Assembly (NCBI RefSeq): GCF_900240975.1
Contig: NZ_LT968775.1
Coordinates: 186,001-250,000 of the forward strand
DNA from: Mycobacterium sp. 4858
Lineage (GTDB): Bacteria > Actinomycetota > Actinomycetes > Mycobacteriales > Mycobacteriaceae
Reading direction: 5' to 3'
DNA length: 64,000 nt
Below, piece by piece: positions 45,772 through 54,573 of the stretch (position 1 is its first letter; each line of letters opens with the position of its first letter). Under the pieces are notes generated by a model that worked only from the letters and a program-made list of their open reading frames with translations, ran no database searches and was not told the DNA's origin. Made by a program: the position numbers and the translations under genes.

Positions 45772-46453
45772 GCACCACCGGCGGCCGGGCGTACGGCCCG
45801 CGTTGCACCGCGCTCAGCCGAATCTCCGGGAGGTCGACCGACGGGTCGACGGTGTCCAGCCAGGCGACCGCGTCGGCCACATCCGAGACCCGAATCGCGT
45901 ACATCTCGAAGGGAACGTCCTGCAGCATCTCGGTTTCCACCGGGCCGGGTGTGACGATGTGGACGCTGATGCCGTCGCGGTCGACCTCCAGCGCCAGGGC
46001 CCGCGCGAATGCGTTCATGCCGGCCTTCGATGCCGAGTAGGCCGTCCGCGCCATCATCGGTTCGTGCGCCGCCGACGAGGAGATGAACACGAATCGCGAA
46101 CCGGCGCGCATCCTCGGCAGTGCGGCGGCGGTCACCACGAAGCACGAATCCAGATTGGCCGAGATGATGGTCCGCCACTGCTCGAACGTCTGCTTGCGCG
46201 CGTACGTCCCGCCCAACGTGCCCGCCGCGTGGACGACGAGGTCGATCGTTTCCAATGCGCTTACCGCAGCTGCGAATCCGTCCGGGTCCGACGCGTCGGC
46301 CACGACGTGGCGGGCACCGATCTCCTCGGCGGCCGCGCGCAACGGCGCTTCGCGCCGCGCTGCCAGCACCACGTCGTAACCGAGCTCGACCAACTTGCGG
46401 CCGCAGCCCTTGCCGATCCCGCCGCTGCCGCCGGTCACCAACGCGGTTCTCAA
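45734..46453 (-). CDS. Short-chain dehydrogenase/reductase
   Basis: 239 residues from TTG at 46451-46453, the codon directly before RTALVTGGSGGIGKG. The motifs are TGGSGGIG, HAAGTLGG, ISSSAAH and AYSASKAGMNAF; PGPVETEM follows. The N-terminal RR after strand 2 (LAARREAP) suggests NADP(H). It begins ten bases after the GntR stop and is probably cotranscribed with it. Its last 38 bp are antisense to the LLM gene. Confidence 0.82.
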   Translation of the reverse strand: MRTALVTGGSGGIGKGCGRKLVELGYDVVLAARREAPLRAAAEEIGARHVVADASDPDGFAAAVSALETIDLVVHAAGTLGGTYARKQTFEQWRTIISANLDSCFVVTAAALPRMRAGSRFVFISSSAAHEPMMARTAYSASKAGMNAFARALALEVDRDGISVHIVTPGPVETEMLQDVPFEMYAIRVSDVADAVAWLDTVDPSVDLPEIRLSAVQRGPYARPPVVPTEARRRRQRTP

Positions 46454-46463
46454 CGGCCGCCGC

Positions 46464-47285
46464 TTACGATTGCCGGAAATCCCGCGTCCGCGACAAGGCT
46501 TGCGGCGACAGCGCGTGAATTCGTTGATCAGGCCCACCGGAGAGCACATAGGTCTGGGTGTCGGCGAGATGGCGACCGGCGATGCGGCGCGCCCGGTCGA
46601 CGTCGCCCTCCGCGATGGTCTCGGTCAGCTTGACGTGCGTGCTGAGCACCGCCCGGCGTTGCGCCAACGAGGGATAGGTGCCACGCGCCGCGCTCTCGTC
46701 CGCCCACTGTTGTTCGTGGCTGGTCCACAGCGTCTCCAAGCTGCCGACCACCGCGATGATGGTGTGGTTACCGCAGCCGCGGACCACGAGATCGTGGAAT
46801 TCACGGCCGATTTCGGTAAACAGCCCACCGTCTTCGATGTTTTCGGCCATGGAGTCGTTGACCCGGTTGAGTTCGGGCACCAAGGTGTCCGCCCGGTCCG
46901 GCCGCCGGGCGGCCAGGGCGGCGCACGCGGGTTCGAGTTCTTGCAACGCCATGCCCAGGTCGGCGACGGCCACGGATTCGCTCTGCAGCAACAACCCCAG
47001 CATGTAGGCGGCGCTCGTCTTCGCCGGGGCGTGCACGACGGCCCCGCCGCGGTTGCCCCGCCGGACCGAAACGAGCCCCTCGGTTTCCAGGATCCGCAGC
47101 GCTTCGCGCAGGGAAACCAGGCTCACGTTGAACTGTTCGACGAGCACCTCTTGACGCGGCAAGAGATCGCCGTCGGCGAGCTCGCCGTTGATGATCTGGC
47201 GGCGCAGCTCGTCGGCTACGATCTCTGCGATCCGCGGCGCCGATAATCGGCGACGGGCGTCCTGCCCAATTCCCAAGGCGGTCAT
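46464..47285 (-). CDS. GntR family (FadR/FCD) transcriptional regulator
   Basis: 273 residues. The winged helix is at about 12-75 with LLPRQEVLVEQFNVSLVSLREALRIL split over the recognition helix. The C-terminal FCD ligand domain is helical with metal-type residues (ELEPACAAL, EFHDLVVRGCGNH, STHVKLTETI). FCD repressors usually sense organic or fatty acids, often with bound metal. ATG at 47285 is preferred (GAGGATC upstream) over ATG at 47306. The operator at 47318-47348 lies 33 bp upstream, so autoregulation is likely, and the same motif recurs across the cluster. Confidence 0.87.
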   Translation of the reverse strand: MTALGIGQDARRRLSAPRIAEIVADELRRQIINGELADGDLLPRQEVLVEQFNVSLVSLREALRILETEGLVSVRRGNRGGAVVHAPAKTSAAYMLGLLLQSESVAVADLGMALQELEPACAALAARRPDRADTLVPELNRVNDSMAENIEDGGLFTEIGREFHDLVVRGCGNHTIIAVVGSLETLWTSHEQQWADESAARGTYPSLAQRRAVLSTHVKLTETIAEGDVDRARRIAGRHLADTQTYVLSGGPDQRIHALSPQALSRTRDFRQS

Positions 47286-47317
47286 CCGATCCTCGATGCA
47301 AAGCAACTCGCTGGCTT

Positions 47318-47348
47318 AGCTATTTTAGCAGTAATGGTATAAATAGCT
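47318..47348. promoter_or_regulatory. Operator copy C at the GntR / CoA-transferase divergent promoter
   Basis: AGCTATTT (47318-47325) and AAATAGCT (47341-47348) are perfect inverted arms. Within this, GCAGTAATGGTATAAATAGC (47328-47347) matches copy A at 16 of 20 positions. It is 33 bp from the GntR start and 38 bp from the CoA-transferase start. Confidence 0.65.
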
Positions 47349-47385
47349 TCTTCGGTCGCGTGTCGATCGGGAGGGCGGGTAGTAA

Positions 47386-49770
47386 GTGAGCGAGCGGTCC
47401 GACAGCCGGCCCACGCCGCTGCATGACCTGCGCGTCGTAGAGATCAGCGACCGGATAGCGGGCAGCTACTGCGGGAAGCTGCTGACCGACGCGGGCGCTC
47501 AGGTGCGCAAAATCGAACCACCGCAAGGCGATTGGCTCCGCCGGTATTCCGCCACTCGGTCGCCGGTGCCGGAGGGGCGGAGTTCGCCGCTGTTCGCCTA
47601 CCTCAACGCCGGCAAGCGCAGCGCGACCTACCCGCCGGGCTCCGAGGGCTTTTCCGCCGATCTTGCCGCCGCCGACGTGGTGGTTCTCACGGCCGGGCGT
47701 TCCCAGGCGGCGGCCCTGGGTGTCGACCCGCAGCGGTTGCTGGCGGCCTCCCCGCGCGCGATCATCGTCACGATCTCCGACTTCGGCTGGGCCGGACCGT
47801 ACGCCGACCGGGCCGCCAGCGAATTCACCCTGCAGGCGTGGGCGGGCTCGCCCGGCTTCCGCGGCGATCCCGCCGGGCCGCCCATCTCCATCGGTGGCGA
47901 CCTCGGGGAGTACATGGGCGGCGTGTACGCCGCCTTCGGTGCGCTGGCCGTGCGCCGCCGCGTCGAGCGGGGCGGCCCCGGTGAGCACCTCGACCTGTCC
48001 ATGCTGGAAGCGCTCACCGCAATGCAGAGCAGCGAATGGCTGCACTCCCAGCTGCTGCAGGTGCCGCCGATCCGCCGCACCCTCGAGGTGCCCTCCATCG
48101 AGCCCGCCAAAGACGGCTACGTCGGGATCACCATGGTCACGGGCCAGCAATGGCTCGACTTCGTCGCGATGGTCGAGTGTCCGCAGCTCGAGGAGATCGA
48201 GCAGCTCCGCTTCCAGATCGGCCGGTGGGCCTACCGCGACCTGATCCGCGAACAGATCCGCCCCTGGCTGGCCGAACGGACCGTCGAGGAGATCGTCGAG
48301 CTCGGCCAGCTGTTCCGGCTGCCCATCGCGGCGCTCGGCAACGGCTCCACGATCCGGGATATGGAGTATGTGACCCAGCGCGGCGCGTTCGTTGCCAATC
48401 CCGCCGGCTTTCACCAGCCCCGGCCGCCATGGCTGATGTCGGCATGCGCGCCCGCACCGCCGGGGGCCGCACCCGTTCCCGGCGAGGCCGATGATGAGAA
48501 GCCTTGGTCCCCAAGGGAACCCGGGGCGGACTTGGCTCCGCGCACGTTACCCCTGGCCGGTGTGCGCATCGTCGACCTGACCGCGTTCTGGGCCGGTCCC
48601 GCGGCAACCCACCTGCTGGCCGCCTTCGGCGCCGATGTCGTCAAGGTGGAATCCATCCAGCGACCCGACGGCATCCGCTATTCGGGTGGCATGCGCACCG
48701 ACGTCGACGATTGGTGGGAGTACGGCTGGGTCTTCCACGCCATGAACACCAATAAGCGCTCCGTCACGCTGGATTTGGGCTCCGAAGACGGGCGCCGCCT
48801 GTTCACCGAGCTGGCCGCCGGCGCCGACGTGGTCATCGAGAACTTCTCCCCACGGGTGATGGACCACTTCGGCCTGACCGCCGACGTGCTGCTGAAGGTC
48901 AATCCCGAACTCGTCGTTGCCCGCATGCCCGCTTTCGGGCTGGAGGGGCCGTGGCGGGATCGGGTCGGATTCGCTCCCACCATGGAGCAGATCGCCGGCC
49001 TGGCCTGGGTGACGGGGCTGCCCGACGAGCCGCCGGTCACCCCAAGGGGGGCCTGCGACCCGCTGGCCGGCGTGCACGCCGCGTTCGCCGTACTGGCGGC
49101 GCTCAACTTCGCCGAACGCACCGGATCGGGGCAGCTGGTCGAGCTGCCGATGCTCGAAACGGTGCTGAACGCCACCGCGATCCAGGCGATCGAATCGGAG
49201 GTCTTCGGGACGACGCTGACCCGGCGGGGCAACCGCGGTTTCGGCGACGCCATCCAGAACATCTATCGGTGCGCCGGCGACGACGACTGGATCGCGGTCA
49301 CCGTGCGCGACGACGGGCAGTGGCGTGCGCTGGTCGAGCTGATGGGTCGACCGGCCTGGTGCGACGAGGGGTTGGCGACCGTCGCCGGGCGGTCGCAGCG
49401 GGCGGATGACGTCGATCGCCGGCTGGCGGAGTGGTTCGCCTGCCAACCCCTCGACGCGACGGTGGAGCGGTTAGCCGCCGCCGGCATCCCCGCCGCGCCG
49501 GTGGTGTCACCGTCGTTGGTCACCGAAAACCCGCAGCTTCGGCACCGCGGATTCTTAGAGCCCCTGCACCATCCCAGCACCGGTGCGGGGCTTTATCCCT
49601 GCCCCCCGTTCGCCCGGCTGGCCGGCCAGGACCATTGGCTGCGGCGGCCACCGCCGCGATTGGGTGAGCACAATGAAGACATACTTCGCGATCGGTGCGG
49701 GCTGAGCGACGACGAACTGACGCGCCTCGCAACCAGTGGGGTGATCGGGACCCGACCCAAGGGCCTCTAG
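47386..49770 (+). CDS. Tandem-domain CaiB/BaiF (family III) CoA-transferase
   Basis: 794 residues, twice the usual ~400. Domain 1 (about 10-370) starts LHDLRVVEISDRIAGSYCGK and holds SIGGDLGEYMGGVYAAFGAL. Domain 2 (about 385-794) starts LAGVRIVDLTAFWAGPAATH and holds ACDPLAGVHAAFAVLAALNF. Each retains an Asp at the expected catalytic position. The linker contains APAPPGAAPVPGEADDEK. The start is GTG at 47386 with GGGAGGG upstream. It transfers CoA between carboxylic acids; fusion gives an obligate pseudo-dimer. It is divergent from the GntR regulator. Confidence 0.9.
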   Translation: MSERSDSRPTPLHDLRVVEISDRIAGSYCGKLLTDAGAQVRKIEPPQGDWLRRYSATRSPVPEGRSSPLFAYLNAGKRSATYPPGSEGFSADLAAADVVVLTAGRSQAAALGVDPQRLLAASPRAIIVTISDFGWAGPYADRAASEFTLQAWAGSPGFRGDPAGPPISIGGDLGEYMGGVYAAFGALAVRRRVERGGPGEHLDLSMLEALTAMQSSEWLHSQLLQVPPIRRTLEVPSIEPAKDGYVGITMVTGQQWLDFVAMVECPQLEEIEQLRFQIGRWAYRDLIREQIRPWLAERTVEEIVELGQLFRLPIAALGNGSTIRDMEYVTQRGAFVANPAGFHQPRPPWLMSACAPAPPGAAPVPGEADDEKPWSPREPGADLAPRTLPLAGVRIVDLTAFWAGPAATHLLAAFGADVVKVESIQRPDGIRYSGGMRTDVDDWWEYGWVFHAMNTNKRSVTLDLGSEDGRRLFTELAAGADVVIENFSPRVMDHFGLTADVLLKVNPELVVARMPAFGLEGPWRDRVGFAPTMEQIAGLAWVTGLPDEPPVTPRGACDPLAGVHAAFAVLAALNFAERTGSGQLVELPMLETVLNATAIQAIESEVFGTTLTRRGNRGFGDAIQNIYRCAGDDDWIAVTVRDDGQWRALVELMGRPAWCDEGLATVAGRSQRADDVDRRLAEWFACQPLDATVERLAAAGIPAAPVVSPSLVTENPQLRHRGFLEPLHHPSTGAGLYPCPPFARLAGQDHWLRRPPPRLGEHNEDILRDRCGLSDDELTRLATSGVIGTRPKGL

Positions 49771-49790
49771 AGAGAAGTGGAGGGCATCTG

Positions 49791-49982
49791 ATGCGCGTGA
49801 CAGTGGACGAAAACCTGTGTGAGGCCAACGGTTTCTGCGAATCGCTGGCGCCGGAGGTGTTCGAACTCGGGGACGAGGATGTGGTGCAGATCGCGGACGG
49901 CCCCGTGCCGCCGCGGCTCGAGATCGACGTGCGCGCCGCGGTGGATCAGTGCCCCAAGGCCGCGCTGCGGCTGATCGATTAG
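49791..49982 (+). CDS. 3Fe-4S type ferredoxin
   Basis: 63 residues with three cluster cysteines: CEANGFCESLAPEVFEL and QCPKAALRLID. The missing fourth Cys of a 4Fe-4S motif points to a 3Fe-4S cluster, as in ferredoxins that serve bacterial P450s. TGGAGG lies eight bases before the ATG. It follows the CoA-transferase by 20 bp and overlaps the convergent P450 stop, whose product it probably reduces. Confidence 0.88.
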   Translation: MRVTVDENLCEANGFCESLAPEVFELGDEDVVQIADGPVPPRLEIDVRAAVDQCPKAALRLID

Positions 49983-51214
49983 CGCTCGGTCAGCGATATC
50001 GGCATCGCGTCGTAGATCGACATGTTGGTGGTCAGATTCGGGTAAGCCGCCTTGGCCGGACCGATTTCGATGTCGTCGCAGCGCAACAACAGTTCGTCGA
50101 ACACCGCCCGCAGCTCGGCCCGGGCCAGCATGGCGCCCAGACAATGATGTGGTCCGCCGCCCCCGAAAGCGACGTGCGGGTTGGGCTGACGGCCGATGTC
50201 GAACGCGAACGGTGAGGAGAAGACCTCCTCGTCGCGGTTCGCCGAGCGCAGCATCGACACGACGCGTTCACCCTTCGCGATGTGCTGACCGTCCATTTCG
50301 ACGTCGACCTTGGCGGTGCGCGTCCAGTACGCGACTGGTGAGGCCCAGCGCAGCACCTCCTCGACGGCGCTCGGCCGCAGCGTTTCGTGCTCGCGATAGC
50401 GCTCGATCTGCTCCGGATTCGCCATGAAGGCCTGCAGCCCGATGGCCAGCGCGTTCTTGGTGGTGTCGCTGCCGGCGAAGGCCAGGACGAAGAAGAAGAA
50501 CTCCAGTTCGTTGGCGGGCAGGCTGAATTCCTCGCCGTCTTCGCCGGTGATCACCGCGGTCGCCAGCGTGCTCCAGATGTCATCGGTGGGGTTGCGCCGC
50601 TTCTGCGCGGTCAGCTCCGTCGCGTAAGCGAACACCGATGCGAAGAGGTCGAGCTCGACCCGGCCGCTCGGGCCCGCCTCGGGCGCAAGGACCTTCAGGA
50701 TGCGGTCGAAGATGTCGAATATCCGCGGACGGTCCTCGTCCGGGATGCCGATGATGTCGCCGATCACCGTCATCGGCAGGGCGTCGGCGACGTCCTCGAT
50801 CCAGTCCCCGCCGCCCTTGACGAGCAACGCATCGATCATCCGTGCCGCACGCGCCCGGATGCCGTCCTCCAGCTTGGCGATCGCCCGGGGATTGAAGGCG
50901 TTGGAGATGAGTTTGCGGCGCTTGTTCAATTCCGGCGGGTCCAGCGTGATGATCGTCGGGGACGCCGAGAACAGGGCGACCGGTTGGATGAGCGGGCCGT
51001 CGGCCGCGGTGAACGAGTCGGTGTCGCGGTGCAGGCGGACGGCGTGCCGGTGTTTGGTCGCCACCCAGAAATCACGGTGCACGGTCTGCGCCACGCCCGG
51101 GGTCAGTTCATGGCGGAAGATCGGCCGGCTGCGTCGCAACTCCGCGAACAGTTCGTCCGGAAAACCATTGCGCCACAGGGCGAAGTCGGAAAGGTCCACC
51201 ACCGCAGCCGCCAT
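49979..51214 (-). CDS. Cytochrome P450
   Basis: 411 residues. The I-helix is AFAGSDTTKNAL, the ExxR lies in EEVLRWASPVAYW, and the heme loop is FGGGGPHHCLGAMLARAE. ATG at 51212-51214 is used; a longer frame from TTG at 51262 has no better support. Operator copy D lies 51 bp upstream and is shared with the divergent Rieske oxygenase. The AGSDTT and GGPHHCLGA motifs resemble CYPs of the CYP125/142 side of mycobacterial P450s, which I state only as resemblance. Confidence 0.9.
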   Translation of the reverse strand: MAAAVVDLSDFALWRNGFPDELFAELRRSRPIFRHELTPGVAQTVHRDFWVATKHRHAVRLHRDTDSFTAADGPLIQPVALFSASPTIITLDPPELNKRRKLISNAFNPRAIAKLEDGIRARAARMIDALLVKGGGDWIEDVADALPMTVIGDIIGIPDEDRPRIFDIFDRILKVLAPEAGPSGRVELDLFASVFAYATELTAQKRRNPTDDIWSTLATAVITGEDGEEFSLPANELEFFFFVLAFAGSDTTKNALAIGLQAFMANPEQIERYREHETLRPSAVEEVLRWASPVAYWTRTAKVDVEMDGQHIAKGERVVSMLRSANRDEEVFSSPFAFDIGRQPNPHVAFGGGGPHHCLGAMLARAELRAVFDELLLRCDDIEIGPAKAAYPNLTTNMSIYDAMPISLTER

Positions 51215-51264
51215 GTGATATCCCGCTCTGCCGGGGCGCATCCGCGCCGCGTTGACGTTCAATG

Positions 51265-51284
51265 CTTAAAATAGTAAAAATAGA
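51265..51284. promoter_or_regulatory. Operator copy D
   Basis: CTTAAAATAGTAAAAATAGA shares AATAGTA-AAATAG with copies A-C (14 of 20 positions with A). It lies between the divergent P450 and Rieske oxygenase, 51 and 76 bp from their starts. Confidence 0.55.
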
Positions 51285-51359
51285 CGTTGTCGTCGAACCG
51301 CGGTGAGTGAAGCCCGGTTGCGCTGGGCACGCTTGGCCTGGGCGGGATATGGAGAACTC

Positions 51360-52487
51360 GTGACGCATGCAATTTCGGACCCGGCACCGGATTCGGCCGG
51401 CGATCCCTCGGAACGCGAGTTCGGGCAGGCCGGCATCGCGCTGTCGACCTATCGGTTCCCGACCGGCTGGTTCATCGTTGCCTTCGGCTCGGACCTGGCC
51501 GCCGGCGACGTCAAGCGGGCGCACTACTTCGGTGAGGAGCTCGTCATCTTCCGCACCGAGTCCGGCCGGGTGCACGTGATGGACGCCTACTGCCAGCACC
51601 TCGGCGCCAACCTCGCCGTCGGCGGCACGGTGGAAGGCGAGAATATCGTCTGCCCGTGGCACGGCTGGCGCTGGCGTGGCGACGGCAGCAACGCGCTGAT
51701 CCCGTACAGCAAGATCGGGTGCAAGAACAACGTCCGCATCCGCACCTACCCCAGCATGGAGTGGTACGGCTTCGTGCTCGCGTGGCACGAGCGGCACGGC
51801 CGGGCGCCGTACTGGGAGCCCCCGGTGCTCCCCGAACTGGAAACGAACGAGTACTACCCACTGCACCCGCACACGCAGATGATCAACCGGGTCAAGGTGC
51901 ACCCGCAGATGATCATCGAGAACGCCGCCGACCCGTACCACGTGCAGTACGTGCACAAGGCCGCCAATCCCGCGACCACCGCGTCGTTCGAGGTGTCCGG
52001 TTACCACCTGCACGCGACCGTCAACGCCCATTTCGGCGGTGGCCGCGCGTCGACCTGGCTGACCCCCAACGGACCGGTCGACGCCAAGATCATCTACGAC
52101 AACTACTCGCTGGGCCTGGGGGTCGTCCGCTTCCCCAGCGAACTGGTGGCCACGGTCCAGGTCACCGGGCAGACGCCGGTCGACGAGGACTACACCGATT
52201 ACTTCTACACGCAGGCTTCCGTCCGCGAGCCCGGCGATACGGGCGACGTGCCGACCGGTCGCGCGGCCAAATTCCTGGGACTGCAGCAGGAAGTCATCAA
52301 ACAAGACTTCTTCACCTGGGAGAACATGAAGTATCTGGAGAAGCCGAACCTGGCTCCCGAAGAGGCCCACGACTATGCCGCCCTGCGCCGCTGGGCGCAC
52401 CGCTTCTACCCGGGCACGCAGCCGTCGCCGTCCGACTTCGGCTACACCGCCGACGGTCAGCCCGACCCGGCGGCCGCGAAAGCCTGA
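51360..52487 (+). CDS. Rieske non-heme iron oxygenase
   Basis: 375 residues from GTG at 51360 (GGAG six bases upstream). The Rieske site reads CQHLGANLAVGG and CPWHGWRWRG. The iron site is IIENAADPYHVQYVHKA, giving Asp and both His. Spacing and length are KshA-like. The Rieske ferredoxin at 16702 carries the same operator and may reduce it; no reductase is adjacent. The stop overlaps the ATG of the acyl-CoA ligase by one base, so oxygenation and CoA activation are coupled. Confidence 0.9.
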   Translation: MTHAISDPAPDSAGDPSEREFGQAGIALSTYRFPTGWFIVAFGSDLAAGDVKRAHYFGEELVIFRTESGRVHVMDAYCQHLGANLAVGGTVEGENIVCPWHGWRWRGDGSNALIPYSKIGCKNNVRIRTYPSMEWYGFVLAWHERHGRAPYWEPPVLPELETNEYYPLHPHTQMINRVKVHPQMIIENAADPYHVQYVHKAANPATTASFEVSGYHLHATVNAHFGGGRASTWLTPNGPVDAKIIYDNYSLGLGVVRFPSELVATVQVTGQTPVDEDYTDYFYTQASVREPGDTGDVPTGRAAKFLGLQQEVIKQDFFTWENMKYLEKPNLAPEEAHDYAALRRWAHRFYPGTQPSPSDFGYTADGQPDPAAAKA

Positions 52488-54052
52488 TGCCCGGACCCGC
52501 CGACTTCGGCGTCGAAAGCTTCACCGTCGCGGCCGTGCTCGATCGGCGCGCCGAACAGCATCCCGACCGGGTGATGATGTCGATCGCCGGCGTCGACGTG
52601 ACCTTCGAGCAGATGCGGCAGCGGTCGTGCGCCGCGGCGAACATGCTGGCGGAGTTGGGAGTCCACCGTGGAGACGGCGTGGCCATATTCGCCGGCACCT
52701 GCCCCGAATGGGTTTACTTCTGGTTGGGCGCGGCGCGCCTTGGCGCCGTGACCGCCGCCGTCAATGCCGCGAACAAGGGGGACTTCCTGCTGGACGCCCT
52801 ACGGCTGTCGCGGGCGAAGGTCGTCCTGACCGATGCCGAGCGCCGGCCCCGGCTCGACGAGGTGGCCGGCGCGTTGGATCACGCGCCAACCGTGCTGGCG
52901 CAGGGCGATTCACTCGCATCGGCGTTGAGCCGAGACGCCGGCACACCGCCTGCGGGCGCCGCCGGCGCGTCGACGGACGTGGGCTGCCTCTTCTACACCT
53001 CGGGTACCACCGGGCCCTCGAAAGCGGTTGCCACGACCTGGCATTACCTGTTCACGGTGGCCGCGACGGTCGCGTCGGCCTGGGAATTGCGTGCGGGGGA
53101 CGTGCTGTGGACGGCGATGCCGCTGTATCACCTCAGCGCGGCGCCCAGCGTGCTGGCCCCGATGCTGCTCGGCGCGACGACCGTGCTGGCCGGGGCTTTT
53201 CATCCCGGTCAGGTGTGGGACGAGGTGCGCGCCCGCGGCGCCGTCGGTTTCGCCGGCGCCGGCGCCATGGTCTCGATGCTGCGCAACCTGCCCGCGGATC
53301 CGCGCGATGCCCAGCTGCCGTTGCGGTTCATCTCCGCGGCTCCCATCGACGCCAAGCACTACCGGGACATCGAAAAGCGTTATGGCTGCCGCATTGTCAC
53401 GATGTACGGGATGACCGAGGCGTTTCCGATCGCCGTCAAGGCCCTGGCCGACGACGGAGTGCCCGGAACGTCGGGCCGGCCGAATCCTCATTTCGACGTG
53501 CGCCTCGTCGACGAGAACGGCGAACCGGTGCCCGCCGGCACGGTGGGGGAGATCGCCTGCCGACCGCGCCGCCCGCACGTGATGAGCGAGGGCTATGTCG
53601 GCCCGGGGCTGCGGGTGATTCCCCACGCGGAATGGTTTCGCACCGGCGATCTCGGCCGGTTCGACGGCGGGGGCAACCTGACCTACGTCGACCGCAGGAA
53701 GGATTCGCTGCGCCGGCGCGGGGAGAACGTCTCCTCGGTGGAGGTGGAAACCGTGGTCATGCACCATCCCGCCGTGGCCGAAGCCGCCGCCGTCGGGGTG
53801 CCCAGCCCATTGGGCGAAGATGACATCCTGGTCGTGGTGACGTTGCGGCCAGGGGCCACATTGGATTACACCGAGCTGCTCGATTTCTGCGCGGCCCGGA
53901 TGCCGTACTTCTGCGTGCCCCGATTCGTGGAGATCGTCAGCGAACTTCCGAAGAATGTCATCGGACGAATACGCAAAGACCTGTTGCGCGCGCAGGGGGT
54001 GACTCGGGAGGCGTGGGATCGTGAAGCTCAGGGCTATATCGTTAGCCGGTAA
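52487..54052 (+). CDS. Acyl-CoA synthetase-like protein with Arg at the catalytic Lys position
   Basis: 521 residues. The P-loop CLFYTSGTTGPSKAV and the motifs TMYGMTEAFPI and YVDRRKDSLRRRGENVSS are normal. The A10 motif, usually PKTxxGKI, reads PKNVIGRIRKDLL, so Arg494 replaces the lysine that drives adenylation. Activity may be reduced or use a different residue (Lys497 lies three residues on). The C-terminus is otherwise complete. It is coupled to the Rieske oxygenase gene and followed by a direct-repeat promoter. Confidence 0.87.
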   Translation: MPGPADFGVESFTVAAVLDRRAEQHPDRVMMSIAGVDVTFEQMRQRSCAAANMLAELGVHRGDGVAIFAGTCPEWVYFWLGAARLGAVTAAVNAANKGDFLLDALRLSRAKVVLTDAERRPRLDEVAGALDHAPTVLAQGDSLASALSRDAGTPPAGAAGASTDVGCLFYTSGTTGPSKAVATTWHYLFTVAATVASAWELRAGDVLWTAMPLYHLSAAPSVLAPMLLGATTVLAGAFHPGQVWDEVRARGAVGFAGAGAMVSMLRNLPADPRDAQLPLRFISAAPIDAKHYRDIEKRYGCRIVTMYGMTEAFPIAVKALADDGVPGTSGRPNPHFDVRLVDENGEPVPAGTVGEIACRPRRPHVMSEGYVGPGLRVIPHAEWFRTGDLGRFDGGGNLTYVDRRKDSLRRRGENVSSVEVETVVMHHPAVAEAAAVGVPSPLGEDDILVVVTLRPGATLDYTELLDFCAARMPYFCVPRFVEIVSELPKNVIGRIRKDLLRAQGVTREAWDREAQGYIVSR

Positions 54053-54098
54053 GTTACGTTAATGTTACGTAATCGTCGGCAAGTTACTTTACCGTTAC
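54051..54098. promoter_or_regulatory. Direct repeats, period 30 bp, before the SnoaL-MaoC operon
   Basis: AAGTTACGTTAATGTTAC (54051-54068) recurs as AAGTTACTTTACCGTTAC (54081-54098), exactly 30 bp apart; 15 of 18 bases match. The palindrome TTACGTAA (54065-54072) lies between. The spacing is about three helical turns, as for two repressor dimers on one face. Confidence 0.5.
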
Positions 54099-54147
54099 AT
54101 CCAACCGCTCGTTGGCAGTCGTTTCCCGGAAGAGGCTGGAGACCAAA

Positions 54148-54573
54148 ATGACGATGTCCTATCAGGAACAGCAAATGCTCCTGGCCGCCGCCGGCCGCGC
54201 TGCCATCCTGGACCTGAACGCCCGGCACAACCGGGCATATTCCAAGGGCGACCGGGACCGCTGGATTGCCACGTTCCGTCATTCCGGCGCCACCTACACC
54301 CGTGACGGCGATACGTTCGACGACCTGCGCGCCGCCTTCGACGGCGGCGACGGGCAGCGCCTGGTGACGGTCGACCACGAGATCCGCATCGACGGGGTGA
54401 ACGCCGTACAGCGTTGTGTTGTCGTGCTATTCGCCAGCATGTACGGCGACACCACCCTGCGCGCGACCGGGGTGTTCAAGGACACGCTGATCTACGAGCG
54501 CGGCGGCTGGTACTTCACCTCCCGCAAGCTGCAATGGGACTCGGTGCCCAGTAGGCACCCGCTCGTTATGTGA
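54148..54573 (+). CDS. SnoaL-like / NTF2-fold protein
   Basis: 141 residues from ATG at 54148, with GGAG eight bases upstream. The pattern fits SnoaL_4-type proteins: a first helix AGRAAILDLNARHNRAYSKG, then RWIATFRHSGATYTRDGDTF, and paired strands CVVVLFASMYGDTTLRATGV and GWYFTSRKLQWDS. It heads an overlapping operon with two MaoC-type genes, so an isomerase, hydratase or dehydratase role on the same CoA intermediates is plausible. Confidence 0.78.
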   Translation: MTMSYQEQQMLLAAAGRAAILDLNARHNRAYSKGDRDRWIATFRHSGATYTRDGDTFDDLRAAFDGGDGQRLVTVDHEIRIDGVNAVQRCVVVLFASMYGDTTLRATGVFKDTLIYERGGWYFTSRKLQWDSVPSRHPLVM

